Source: a virus. Taken from it: a stretch of 54,104 nucleotides of DNA. Shown one piece after another: positions 8,549-17,900 of this stretch. The stretch is from positions 1 through 54,104 of IMG/VR virus record IMGVR_UViG_3300025168_000116; one strand, given 5' to 3'. Within the stretch, counting starts at the first letter, position 1, and every line of letters starts with the position of its first letter. The notes under the pieces are model-generated. The model had not been told where the DNA came from, did not search any database, and worked only from the letters and a program-made list of their open reading frames with translations. The position numbers and the translations under genes are program-made.

Positions 8549-9703
8549 ATGTCAGAGTTAAAAGTAAAGGAAGTATCTAATGTTCCAGAGAAGTCTAAGG
8601 CTGAAATCGAAAAAGAATTATTAGACAAACATGAAGAGCAATTTGAAGACAGTGTTCCTAAAGAAGAAGTTACTGTAGTTGCTGAAGAAGAAATTAAAAC
8701 TGAAGAACCTCAAGAAGAGGTTAAGTCAGAAGAAAAAATTGAAGAGGAGGTAGTTAAAGAAGAATACCAAATTGGAGATGAAGACGTTCTTTCATTTATT
8801 AAAAATAGATACAGTAAAGAGATAAACTCTTTAGATGATTTGTTTGAACAAAAGGAAAGTAATGAGGAACTTCCAGAGGATGTTTCCGCTTATCTTAAAT
8901 TCAAAAAAGAAACTGGTCGTGGATTTCAAGACTTTGTAAACCTTAATAAGGATTATAATAGTATGGATAACGATCAACTCTTAGCAGAGTATTGGTCTCA
9001 ATCTAAACCACATTTAGACGCTGAGGATATTCAATTCGAGTTAGAAAATAAATTCGGATATGATGAAGACTTAGCAGATGATAAGGAGAAGAGACAGATT
9101 AATATAGCTAAGAAAGAAGAACTTGTAAAAGCTAAGAAGTATTTAAACAATCAAAAGGAACAATATGGTGTGCCACTTGAGTCAAGTAGTTCATTCGTTT
9201 CTCAAGACGAGCAAAATAACTACGAGGCTTACAAGAATTATGTTCAAGAATCGAACAGTATGCAAGAGCAGAATGTAAAAAGACAGGAGTATTTCACAAA
9301 GAAAACTAACGAATTATTTTCTACAGATTTCAAAGGTTTTGGTTTTAAAGTAGGAGAAAAGGAAATAGTTTTTAATCCAGGAAATGTGGATAAAATGAAA
9401 ACTACTCAGTCTGACATAACTAATTTTATTAATGCGCACATTAATGAGGATGGTTTTATTAAAGATGCTGCTGCATATCATAAGTCATTAGCTGTTGCTA
9501 TGAACTCTGAATCTTTTGCTAAGTTCTTTTATGAGCAAGGCAAATCAGACGCTGTTAGTGATATAACTAAGGAATCTAAAAACGTGGATATGCCCGTTAG
9601 AAAAGCTCCTGAAAGTATTAGTAAGGGTGGTTTCAGTGTTACAGCGGTAGGTAATGATCATGGTTCTGGATTAAAAATAAGAAGTAAAAAAAATAAAAAC
9701 TAA
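8549..9703 (+). CDS. Scaffolding protein (probable)
   Basis: A 384-residue, strongly acidic and helical protein. Residues 1-75 are almost all Glu/Lys/Val repeats (EEEIKTEEPQEEVKSEE), and the C-terminus is basic (LKIRSKKNKN), a pattern common to scaffolds that use a basic tail to bind the capsid shell. It lies directly upstream of the major capsid gene. No protease motif is evident. Scaffold function rests on position and composition. Confidence 0.75.
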   Translation: MSELKVKEVSNVPEKSKAEIEKELLDKHEEQFEDSVPKEEVTVVAEEEIKTEEPQEEVKSEEKIEEEVVKEEYQIGDEDVLSFIKNRYSKEINSLDDLFEQKESNEELPEDVSAYLKFKKETGRGFQDFVNLNKDYNSMDNDQLLAEYWSQSKPHLDAEDIQFELENKFGYDEDLADDKEKRQINIAKKEELVKAKKYLNNQKEQYGVPLESSSSFVSQDEQNNYEAYKNYVQESNSMQEQNVKRQEYFTKKTNELFSTDFKGFGFKVGEKEIVFNPGNVDKMKTTQSDITNFINAHINEDGFIKDAAAYHKSLAVAMNSESFAKFFYEQGKSDAVSDITKESKNVDMPVRKAPESISKGGFSVTAVGNDHGSGLKIRSKKNKN

Positions 9704-9721
9704 AAACTAAAACTTAAAAAA

Positions 9722-11128
9722 ATGGCAGGTTCAATAACAGGTGCTGCTGGACAACCAGCGTTAACACCATCGTCAAGTAAGGCAGCATTGCCTTCAAATT
9801 ATATTAACAACTTTGATTTTTTAAATCAATACTTACCAGACACTTACGAGAAAGAGTTTGAAAGATATGGAAACAGATCTATCAGTGCTTTCTTGAGAAT
9901 GGTTGGTGCAGAAATGCCTACTAACTCTGACCTTATTAAATGGGAAGAGCAAGGTAGACTACATACAAAGTTCGAGGGAGTAACTACAGCTACTGCTGAT
10001 GGTCAAGATAATGCTACTTTAGCTATCACTGGACACAACTTAAGAGCTGGTCAAACTATCTTCATTTCTGATGGTACGGCTGGATCTTCAGCAAGTAATA
10101 AAGCTATTGTTACTACTGCGACTAATGCTAACGATGTTACTGTAGCTTATTATGAAGCTGCTGGACAAGCGGTAGGTATGCAAGCTTCTACTAATATAGT
10201 TGTATTTGTATACGGTTCAGAGTTTAGAAAAGGATCTACCGGAATGGTTGGTTCTTTAGAGGCTGAACCAGTAATCAAGGACAATAAACCAATTATCATT
10301 AAAGATAAGTATGTTGTATCTGGTTCAGATATGGCTCAAATCGGATGGGTAGAGGTAACTTCAGAAAATGGAGCTTCAGGATACTTATGGTATATTAAGT
10401 CAGAGCACGAAACAAGATTACGTTTTGATGATTATCTTGAAATGTCAATGATTGAAGGTGTTCCAGCAGAAGCAGGTTCAGGAGCTATAGCAAGTCTTTC
10501 TCCAGCCCCAGGTGCAACTGACGCAGGTACAAAAGGTTTATTTCACGAAATTGAGAACAACGGTAACGTTTGGTCTGGTGGAAACCCTTCTGCTTTAGCT
10601 GACTTTGATGCTATTATTCAGAGATTAGATAAGCAAGGTGCTATCCAAGAGAATGTAATGTTCGTTAACAGAGAGTTCGGTTTTGATATCGATGATATGT
10701 TAGCTGCTCAAAATTCTTATGGAGCTGGTGGTACTTCTTACGGATTGTTTGACAATGACGAAGAAATGGCACTTAACCTTGGATTCTCAGGATTCAAAAG
10801 AGGATATGAGTTCTATAAGACTGACTGGAAATACCTTAACGATGCTACATTAAGAGGTGGTATTATTGGTGGAGCTGTAAATGGTGTATTAGTACCAGCA
10901 GGTTCAACTAATGTTTACGATCAAGTAATGGGTAGAAACGCTAAGAGACCATTCTTACACGTAAGATACAGAGCTTCAGAAACTGAAGATAGAAGATATA
11001 AGACTTGGATGACTGGTTCTGCTGGCGGAGCTGCAACAAGTGACTTAGATGCAATGGAAGTTAATTTCTTATCAGAAAGAGCTCTTTGTACTTTAGGTGC
11101 TAATAACTTCTTTATCTTTAAGGATTAA
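9722..11128 (+). CDS. Major capsid protein
   Basis: A 468-residue protein after the scaffold and before a strong terminator. The N-terminal part (NYINNFDFLNQYLPDTYEKE, ISAFLRMVGAE) and the C-terminal TWMTGSAGGAATSDLDAMEV / SERALCTLGANNF pattern are typical of Bacteroidetes podovirus capsid proteins with an HK97-like fold (fold inferred). Residues about 85-165 form a Thr/Ala/Asn-rich beta segment (NATLAITGHNLRAGQTIFIS), which looks like an inserted surface domain. The ATG follows an A-rich leader. Confidence 0.85.
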   Translation: MAGSITGAAGQPALTPSSSKAALPSNYINNFDFLNQYLPDTYEKEFERYGNRSISAFLRMVGAEMPTNSDLIKWEEQGRLHTKFEGVTTATADGQDNATLAITGHNLRAGQTIFISDGTAGSSASNKAIVTTATNANDVTVAYYEAAGQAVGMQASTNIVVFVYGSEFRKGSTGMVGSLEAEPVIKDNKPIIIKDKYVVSGSDMAQIGWVEVTSENGASGYLWYIKSEHETRLRFDDYLEMSMIEGVPAEAGSGAIASLSPAPGATDAGTKGLFHEIENNGNVWSGGNPSALADFDAIIQRLDKQGAIQENVMFVNREFGFDIDDMLAAQNSYGAGGTSYGLFDNDEEMALNLGFSGFKRGYEFYKTDWKYLNDATLRGGIIGGAVNGVLVPAGSTNVYDQVMGRNAKRPFLHVRYRASETEDRRYKTWMTGSAGGAATSDLDAMEVNFLSERALCTLGANNFFIFKD

Positions 11129-11143
11129 GAATAACAATTACTA

Positions 11144-11174
11144 GGGGAGGGTTAATTCCCTCCTCTTTTTTTTT
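11144..11174 (+). terminator. Rho-independent terminator after the capsid gene
   Basis: GGAGGG at 11146-11151 pairs with CCCTCC at 11158-11163 around a TTAATT loop, extended by a G-T and a G-C pair, and is followed by a run of nine T. Confidence 0.9.
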
Positions 11175-11197
11175 ACAATTAAATTAAATCTAATAAA

Positions 11198-11938
11198 ATG
11201 AAAACAGAATTAAAAGACAGGGTATATGTATTGAAATCTCAAACAACCCCTTTGAGTTATATGTTAAACTCAAGAAATACAAGAAGAGCACCATTATTAT
11301 ATTTTGACGAAGATATGGGAGTTAATAGACCACTTCGTTATGCAAGAAATCAAAAGAGTCCTTTTGAGGATGAGCAAGATGACAATGCTATTTTAGAACC
11401 AATAGTATTTGAAGATGGTTTTTTAAGTGTTCCAAAAAATAATCCAGTATTACAAAAATTTCTAAACTTACATCCTGGTATAAATAAAATATACGAAGAG
11501 GTGAACACAGAGAAAGACGCTAGTAAAGATGTTGCTAGTTTGGATAGTCAACTGGATGCAGAAATAGCTGCTAAAGAATTAGAAATAGATATGATTGAAA
11601 ACATAGCTAGACTACTAATGGGTTCTACTGTAGATAAGTTAACAAGCTCTGAATTAAGAAGAGATGTTAGATTATATGCTAGAGAATATCCATTGGAGTT
11701 TTTAGAAATGGTTGACGATCCTATGGTTAGGCTACAAGGTTTAGCTAAAAAGGCATTAGACTCTAAATTTCTTTCATTAAGAAATGGAGACAGAGATGTA
11801 TTCTTTAACCTTAAGAATAACAAGAAGAAAATGATTACTGTACCTTTTGACGAGACACCAGTGTCTGCTATATCAGCATTTTTAAAGTCTGACGAAGGTG
11901 TAGAAATTATGAAGATGTTAGAGAAAAAGGTAAATTAA
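11198..11938 (+). CDS. Hypothetical structural-region protein
   Basis: A 246-residue protein, soluble, with a charged helical middle (LDSQLDAEIAAKELEIDMIENIARLL) and C-terminal helical part. The N-terminus (VYVLKSQTTPLSYMLNSRNT) mentions residues common in virion-region proteins of Bacteroidetes phages, but I do not recognise a family. It stands alone between two terminators, 20 bases after the capsid terminator, with the leader TTAAATTAAATCTAATAAA. No -7 box is obvious in the short gap, so it may depend on read-through. Confidence 0.75.
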   Translation: MKTELKDRVYVLKSQTTPLSYMLNSRNTRRAPLLYFDEDMGVNRPLRYARNQKSPFEDEQDDNAILEPIVFEDGFLSVPKNNPVLQKFLNLHPGINKIYEEVNTEKDASKDVASLDSQLDAEIAAKELEIDMIENIARLLMGSTVDKLTSSELRRDVRLYAREYPLEFLEMVDDPMVRLQGLAKKALDSKFLSLRNGDRDVFFNLKNNKKKMITVPFDETPVSAISAFLKSDEGVEIMKMLEKKVN

Positions 11939-11943
11939 TTTAC

Positions 11944-11951
11944 TATATTTG
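11944..11951 (+). promoter_or_regulatory. -7 box TATATTTG with no gene before the next terminator
   Basis: The box starts 6 bases after the preceding stop. The next downstream element is a terminator hairpin at 11993-12021, and no convincing open frame lies between. A transcript of about 60-70 bases would result if this box is active. Confidence 0.4.
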
Positions 11952-11956
11952 TGCTT

Positions 11957-12021
11957 TCATATAGTTGTTTGTTTCTTTCATAGTGAAGAGGGGAGAGGGT
12001 TGAGGCCCTCTCTTTTTTTTT
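11957..12021 (+). ncRNA. Possible short RNA (promoter to terminator)
   Basis: The interval between the TATATTTG box and the terminator poly-T has no plausible protein and ends in an intrinsic terminator. This is the minimal layout of a small RNA. The alternative is a terminator for 11198-11938 with a chance promoter-like match upstream. Confidence 0.3.
11993..12021 (+). terminator. Rho-independent terminator
   Basis: GAGAGGG (11993-11999) pairs with CCCTCTC (12006-12012) around a TTGAGG loop, followed by a run of T. Its end touches the next promoter box at 12024. Confidence 0.9.
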
Positions 12022-12023
12022 AC

Positions 12024-12031
12024 TATCTTTG
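12024..12031 (+). promoter_or_regulatory. -7 box TATCTTTG before the first decoration-like gene
   Basis: A perfect Bacteroidetes -7 box immediately after the terminator T-run and 29 bases before the ATG at 12061. Confidence 0.7.
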
Positions 12032-12060
12032 TACTTTATTAATCCCATAAATTTTTAAAC

Positions 12061-12339
12061 ATGGAAAAATTCTTAAGTATTCCTGTAACAGGTGAACAAA
12101 ACCAGTTGGTTTCTTGTGCAGGTATAAAATTAATTGACGCAGCTTCAGCAACGGCAACCACTACAGTTATCACATATGCTGGAGGAAAAGTAGTAACATT
12201 AACACATGCAGCTCAAGTAGCTTTCAGTATGAGAGACGCTATTCAAAATGCAATGGTATCTGCTTTACAATCACAATGGCAATATGTTTCACATGATGTA
12301 GCTGTTCCACAAGCAGTTAGCGGTATCGCAATAGCTTAG
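12061..12339 (+). CDS. Small decoration-like structural protein A
   Basis: A 92-residue beta-rich protein: MEKFLSIPVTG, QLVSCAGIKLID, VVTLTHAAQVAF, then a helix MRDAIQNAMVSALQSQW. The same series of elements recurs in the C-terminal half of the next gene (QLVSCAGIGLIE...MRDAIQNEVISALQTSW), so the two are paralogues, and a looser version is in 12929-13234. Small repeated Thr/Ala-rich proteins downstream of the capsid gene are often head decoration or spike proteins; that role is inferred. Confidence 0.8.
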   Translation: MEKFLSIPVTGEQNQLVSCAGIKLIDAASATATTTVITYAGGKVVTLTHAAQVAFSMRDAIQNAMVSALQSQWQYVSHDVAVPQAVSGIAIA

Positions 12340-12343
12340 TGTT

Positions 12344-12865
12344 ATGGATAAGTTTTTAAACATACCAGAACAAGATTTAGTAGTTAACGTAACTTCTATA
12401 ACTCAAATTGGATCTGCTGGTTTATCTACAACAAGTTCTACAGCTTTTGATAACGTTTCTGTCGGGGACATTGTTCATGAAGCAACTACTAATAAATATT
12501 ATTTAGTATCTGGACTTATAGATGGTAATCAGCTGAACATAACAGCTTTGGATGGTGGTGCAGTTCCAATCTTAGCTTCAAAAGAGTGTTTTATTCATTC
12601 GGCAACTACAAGTAAATCTCAGTTGGTTTCTTGTGCAGGTATTGGGTTAATTGAACAAGCTTCTACTAGTACAGTTACTATAACTTTTGATGATGCAGCT
12701 GCATCTGATGTAGTTACTATAACTCACGTTCCTCTTGGATCGGGTAGTGAAGCTATGAGAGACGCTATTCAAAATGAAGTTATAAGTGCTCTTCAAACTT
12801 CTTGGACTAGTGTTTCTAACTCAGTTGCTTTACCTAAACAAGTGATTGGTGTTAGCATAGGGTAA
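12344..12865 (+). CDS. Small decoration-like structural protein B (with inserted domain)
   Basis: A 173-residue paralogue of the preceding protein. The shared unit is split: MDKFLNIPEQ at the start and SQLVSCAGIGLIEQAS to the end. Between them (about residues 27-85) lies an extra beta domain, AFDNVSVGDIVHEATTNKYY, resembling residues 42-97 of the protein at 52617-53090 (KFRDEGLVKKNDIVYNTTDS). This looks like a domain insertion. It starts 4 bases after the preceding stop, probably on the same transcript, and is closed by a terminator. Confidence 0.8.
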   Translation: MDKFLNIPEQDLVVNVTSITQIGSAGLSTTSSTAFDNVSVGDIVHEATTNKYYLVSGLIDGNQLNITALDGGAVPILASKECFIHSATTSKSQLVSCAGIGLIEQASTSTVTITFDDAAASDVVTITHVPLGSGSEAMRDAIQNEVISALQTSWTSVSNSVALPKQVIGVSIG

Positions 12866-12889
12866 TACCTTTTAACATACATTTATTAC

Positions 12890-12917
12890 AAGAGGGCTTT
12901 ATAGTCCTCTTTTTTTT
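12890..12917 (+). terminator. Rho-independent terminator fused to the next promoter
   Basis: A 9-bp stem (AAGAGGGCT at 12890-12898 with AGTCCTCTT at 12903-12911, one G-T pair, loop TTAT) is followed by T to 12917. The last T is the first base of the next -7 box. Confidence 0.88.
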
Positions 12918-12924
12918 ATCTTTG
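12917..12924 (+). promoter_or_regulatory. -7 box TATCTTTG giving a near-leaderless mRNA
   Basis: The box ends only four bases before the ATG at 12929 (TATCTTTGTATTATG). With the usual spacing the transcript would start at or within a few bases of the start codon. The same 15 bases occur at 46173-46187. Confidence 0.65.
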
Positions 12925-12928
12925 TATT

Positions 12929-13234
12929 ATGAATAATTTTATATCTATACCAATTACTGATGGGGCTGGAAACTATAACGTCATAGTACAAACAAGTCAT
13001 ATAATTACAGCTGTCAGGCATTCATCAACTTTAACACATATACTTACACCTGCTGTAGGTGCTCAAGGAAGTGATGATATAATTGATGTTACACACGCAG
13101 CGGACACTGCTCAAAACTCAGTTGCTACAGCTATAATGATGGCGGTAGTTGCAGCCTCATCTATATTAGGTCAGAGTGGTACGGTTCGAGCTGTTGACTC
13201 TCCTGTTAATATAACTGCTGTTGATCACTCTTAA
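12929..13234 (+). CDS. Small decoration-like structural protein C
   Basis: A 101-residue beta-rich protein, a distant relative of the two upstream: MNNFISIPITD, VQTSHIITAVRHSS, IIDVTHAADTA, then a helix SVATAIMMAVVAA. The ATG is so close to the -7 box that the mRNA is likely leaderless or nearly so. It has its own promoter and a following weak terminator. Function is inferred as a capsid accessory protein. Confidence 0.75.
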   Translation: MNNFISIPITDGAGNYNVIVQTSHIITAVRHSSTLTHILTPAVGAQGSDDIIDVTHAADTAQNSVATAIMMAVVAASSILGQSGTVRAVDSPVNITAVDHS

Positions 13235-13258
13235 AATAGCGTGTCTCTATTTTTTTTC
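13233..13258 (+). terminator. Weak rho-independent terminator
   Basis: AAAATAG (13233-13239) can pair with CTATTTT (13247-13253) around CGTGTCT, with more T after it. The stem is AT-rich and overlaps the stop codon, so efficiency is uncertain. Confidence 0.45.
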
Positions 13259-13260
13259 AT

Positions 13261-13268
13261 TATCTTTG
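13261..13268 (+). promoter_or_regulatory. -7 box TATCTTTG before the head-tail connector operon
   Basis: It follows the weak terminator directly and lies 16 bases before the ATG at 13285. It probably drives 13285-21211. Confidence 0.65.
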
Positions 13269-13284
13269 TATCAAACATTTTTAG

Positions 13285-14070
13285 ATGATTAATACGGTAA
13301 GAAACACTGTCATGGCTGTCCTTAATAAGGATAACAATGGTTATCTTACTCCAGAAGAGTTTAACCTATTTGCTAAACAAGCGCAGTTAGAGATATTTGA
13401 AGAGTATTTTTATACTTATAATAACTGGATAAATAAGCAAAATAAGAGACTAAGCAGTACGGGGTATGCTGATATGCCTAGGCAATTAGTAGAAGTTATA
13501 GATACGTTTACTCAATTTAAAGCATTAACACTATCAACAAACAGTGAACAAACATTTGAGCTTCCTATAGATTGGTATACGTTTATATACGTGCAGTATA
13601 AGCAAGATTGTGGAGCTGCTGGAGCTTCTAACAATGAAGCGGAAAGAGTGAATGAAGGGCAAATAAATAGATTATTATCGTCTAATCTTACCTCTCCATC
13701 TAAACATCACCCTGCATATGTTTTTGCTCAACAAGGCCTTGGTATTACTCCAGGTCCTGGAACAAATACATATGGTAATTTAGGAAACCAGATAACTCTT
13801 TACCCAGCAAAAGGAGCAGGTTGCACATTAGATTGTGACTTAACCTATGTAAGATATCCAAAAGATCCTAAGTGGACTTATAACACAGTGTCGGGATCTC
13901 CTATATTTAATCAATCTGCTAGTGACTATCAAGATTTTGAACTTGCACTTTCTGATCAAGTAGAGATGACATTAAAAATATTACAGTATGCTGGTGTTAA
14001 TATAAGAGAACCAGAGATCGTTCAGTTTGCCTCTGGTCAAGAAGCAGTTAATAATCAAAGTGAATCATAA
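13285..14070 (+). CDS. Head-tail connector-type protein with EF-hand-like N-terminus
   Basis: A 261-residue protein, first of the connector genes after the capsid region. The N-terminus carries NKDNNGYLTPEE (about residues 14-25), fitting the EF-hand calcium loop with acidic or amide side chains at positions 1, 3, 5, Gly at 6, Leu at 8 and Glu at 12. The rest is mixed (LEIFEEYFYTYNNWI, LDCDLTYVRYPKDPKW, a C-terminal helix LSDQVEMTLKILQY). Proteins of this kind sit in the connector/adaptor position of Bacteroidetes podoviruses. Adaptor role is inferred; calcium binding is not shown. Confidence 0.7.
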   Translation: MINTVRNTVMAVLNKDNNGYLTPEEFNLFAKQAQLEIFEEYFYTYNNWINKQNKRLSSTGYADMPRQLVEVIDTFTQFKALTLSTNSEQTFELPIDWYTFIYVQYKQDCGAAGASNNEAERVNEGQINRLLSSNLTSPSKHHPAYVFAQQGLGITPGPGTNTYGNLGNQITLYPAKGAGCTLDCDLTYVRYPKDPKWTYNTVSGSPIFNQSASDYQDFELALSDQVEMTLKILQYAGVNIREPEIVQFASGQEAVNNQSES

Positions 14071-14999
14071 TGGCTTATTTAACTAATTATCAATATTACA
14101 ACAACGGAGGTAATGCTCCTACTAACGCTAACTGGGGTAGTTACCAGTATGTTCCATTAAAGGATATAGTTAACAACTTTATGTTGATGTATGCTGATGA
14201 TGACAGTACTATAGGTAAGGTTAATAGATACGCTGTATTATTTCACGCTAAAAGAGGTATTCAAGAAATAACTTATGACGCACTTAGAAACATAAAAGTA
14301 TTAGAGTTTTGCATGGCAGAATGTGATAACTTAAAAATGATACTACCTAGTGATTATGTTAATTATGTAAGAATATCTGTAGAAAAAGATGGTGTGTTAT
14401 TCCCATTACACGAAAACCAAAGCATTAACTACGCAACTGAATATTTAAGAGATAATAATTGTGAGTTTTTATTTGATCAAGACGGAGAAGTGCTAGAAGC
14501 TGAAAACTCTCAATTAGATAGAAACAGACTTAATGGTTTACCTCAGTCTCAATTTTTAGGCGCAGGGGCAAGGTATGGTCAAATGGGGTGGAATGTAGAT
14601 GGTGAATGGTTTTTTAGATATGGGGTTGGCGGTGCTTTTTACGGATTAGATACTTCTAAGGCTAACATTAATGATAACTTTAGAATAGATAAAAAGTCTG
14701 GAGTAATTAACTTTAGCTCAGGAGTTAAAGACCAGTGTATAGTAATAGAGTATGTGTCAGATGGTATGGAGAATGGAGATGATGAATCTGTTAGTATTAA
14801 TAAGTTAGCCGAAGGATATCTATATGCTTATATAAAAGCTTCCATTTTAGAGAATAGAATAAGTGCACAAGAGTATGTGATAAGAAGAGCCAATAAAGAT
14901 AAGATGGCTAAGTTAAGAAACACTAAGATTAGATTAAGTAACATACACGCAGGTAGACTTCTTATGCCATTAAGAGGGCGTGATAAATGGATTAAATGA
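14070..14999 (+). CDS. Connector/tail ring protein (tail tubular A-like, probable)
   Basis: A 309-residue protein starting in a TAATG overlap with the preceding gene. It has an N-terminal helical part (KDIVNNFMLMYADDDSTIGK, FHAKRGIQEITYDALRN), a central strand region LKMILPSDYVNYVRI, and a C-terminal helical tail ending KLRNTKIRLSN...GRDKWIK. Position directly before the giant nozzle-like protein and the LPSDYV(N/R)YV motif fit the adaptor or ring proteins of short-tailed phages. Assignment is by context and motif impression. Confidence 0.7.
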   Translation: MAYLTNYQYYNNGGNAPTNANWGSYQYVPLKDIVNNFMLMYADDDSTIGKVNRYAVLFHAKRGIQEITYDALRNIKVLEFCMAECDNLKMILPSDYVNYVRISVEKDGVLFPLHENQSINYATEYLRDNNCEFLFDQDGEVLEAENSQLDRNRLNGLPQSQFLGAGARYGQMGWNVDGEWFFRYGVGGAFYGLDTSKANINDNFRIDKKSGVINFSSGVKDQCIVIEYVSDGMENGDDESVSINKLAEGYLYAYIKASILENRISAQEYVIRRANKDKMAKLRNTKIRLSNIHAGRLLMPLRGRDKWIK

Positions 15000-17900
15000 A
15001 AATAACCAACGGTTTCACGCAAGGTAAAATGAATAAAGACCTGGATGAGCGTTTGCTTCCAAAGGGTCAGTATAGAGATGCGCTTAATATAGAGGTTAAT
15101 AATTCTAATGGAGCTGGTGTAGGTGCTCTTGAAAATATAAAAGGGAATACTAAAACAAGTAGTTATTCGTTTCCATCAGAAGAATCTAACTTAGTAACTA
15201 TAGGAAGTATATCTAATGAATCTACGAATGATATATATTGGATGGTGTCAGGTACAGAGTTTGATTATGTATTTAGATACAATTCTTCTACAAATCTTAC
15301 TACTGCTTTATTAAAAGATACTAAAGGGAGGGTTTTAAATTTTAACTCTTCATTTTTAATTAATGGTATAAATATAATAGATGATTTACTTTTTTGGACA
15401 GATGATAAAAATCCACCGAGAAGATTAAACGTTACTAGAGTTTATGCTGCTGATGGATTTGTGGAAGATGATATATCTGTTATTGTAAAACCACCTTTAA
15501 ATGCTCCTACTGTTTCTTTAGGTAATTCTTCTGGTCCTGATAATAATAAAGAAAACAATATAGAAGATAAATTTATTCAATTCTCTTACAGATATAGATA
15601 TGAAAATGATGAGTATAGTGCTATGTCTCCATTCTCTGCTTTAGCATTTACTCCAGATGTATTCAACTATGACTATGGAGATGCAGAGCTTACCTCAATG
15701 ATTAATAAGTTTAATGAAGTTACTATAACATTTAATACTGGTAGCGAAAGAGTAAAAGATGTTCAAATTTTATTTAGAGATACCTTAGATAATACGGTAC
15801 ACGTAATAGAAAAGCTTGATAAGAGTTGGTACGCTTCTAATGAAAATTGGCAAGACAATACCAATCAAACAATAAAGTTTAGTAACAATAAAATATTTTC
15901 TGTACTACCTCCAGATGAGGTGACTAGATTATTTGACAACGTTCCGTTAAAAGCAAAAGCTCAAGATATAATAGGTAGTAGATTATTATATGGTAATTAT
16001 GTACAGTTTTTTGACATAATAGATTCTGATTTTATTGATATTACACCTAACTTTACATTAGAATACAACCTAAGTAAAAACGTTAATTTTCCATTAAGAA
16101 CATTTAAAAGTAATAGAGATTATGAGGTTGGATTAGCTTACTTAGATGACTACGGCAGAATGACAACTGTTTTAACTAGCTCAGAAAATACTGTTCACAT
16201 ACCACCTAAAAGTTCTGTAACTGCAAATAATTTAAGATTAACTATATCTAATGAAGCTCCACAATTTGCTACTAAATATAGAATTTTTATTAAACAAAAC
16301 AAAGGAGTGTATTATAGCATATTTCCTTTATACTACTACATTGATGGAGTTTTTAGATGGTTTAAAATAAGCGAGAGTGACGTAGATAAGGTTAAAGTGG
16401 GTGATTATATATCAGCTAAGATTTTTAAATCAGAGCCAATTGAAGAAGCAGAGAATTTTAAAGTAATTGAAGTAAGCGTTAAAGAAAAAGATTTTTTAAA
16501 TAATGATGAACTAGGAGGTTTGTATTTTAAAATAAAAATTGAATCAGGATCGACTTTATTTGACGGATCAGATATATTTCAAGCAAACTTTAATACTCAG
16601 GGTATAGGGTCAAATAACAATAACAACAAAAGCCAACCATATATAACTCCAGTTGGAACTGTTCTTTTTGGTCAAGGGGTTATAGATATACCTGTTTTTT
16701 ATGGTAAGTCAGCAACAAGAAATAGATTAGATTTAATACCATTTTCTAGTGGGGCTAATTCAGTTCCAACAGGGTCTAACGTAATTGATGCTAGATATAA
16801 AATATTAATGGAAGATAGCAATACTTTTTCTGTTTATGTTTTTTCGTCTAGTGGTTATGTTTTACATCCTAGTTCTCTTCTTCATTCAGTTGATATCCCC
16901 CCTAACAAACAAGTGGTACTTCTTGATGGTTATGTCCTTACACCCGTTACATATTTTAAGTTTGAATTTACATCAGGATATACAAAAGGAGATTATTGGG
17001 TAATTAACGTTAACACAGATCAAGGTTTAACCATAGGTAGAACAATGACACGTTGGGCTACTGGTGGATATCTGGGAAATGCTTTTGCTATAGTACCTGA
17101 AAACTCTTGGAGTCCAGATATTAACGCTCAAGTAAGCTTTCCTCAACCTGGATACTTTACTCAAGATAGACCTATTTTACCTGGAGCTAGGATTAGACTT
17201 AGAATTAAAGATCAGGAAGATTATGAAGAAGATGAAGAAGAAATGGCTGTTTGGCAAGAATGGCAAGAATGGATTTCTCCTAGGCAATATGCTAATCTTC
17301 AGGAATGGTTTTGGGAAAGCGGAGCTTATAGAACTTTTAAGCACCTAAATCAAAAAGAAGAAAATATAAGATGGGATAATGTGTTTTTTAGAAGAGGGTA
17401 TGGCAGAACAAACGTATCATCTAATAGTAATGACGGGATTACTAATCAAATAAACCAATCAAATATATCGACAACTACTCTTTCAACGAAACCTATATGG
17501 ATGATCATAAGGGGAACTGGACAGTCTGCTGATGGAACTAACGTTAATAAAAGACCTGTAATAAAAGTAGACTTTCAGGTTGTACAACAAACAAGTTTAA
17601 ATACCTTTGAGACAGAAGGTAAAATGAATTTAGAGGATGTTTTTTACGAAACAAATTTAACTCTTGATATTACTACAGATTCGGATGGTAAAAAAGTTCA
17701 TAGCGGAACACAACAAAATCAAATACTAGGAAGTAATGGAGCTATAGTAGACTTAAACGATTTTACTGAAAACGCTAATTTTAATGCTTACTGTTTTGGA
17801 AATGGTGTTGAGTCAATGGTTATTAGGGAAGATTGGAATGGTAGACATTTAAAATATAGCCCTAGAGCAAACTCTACTTATGATGATTACCAGCAAGAAA

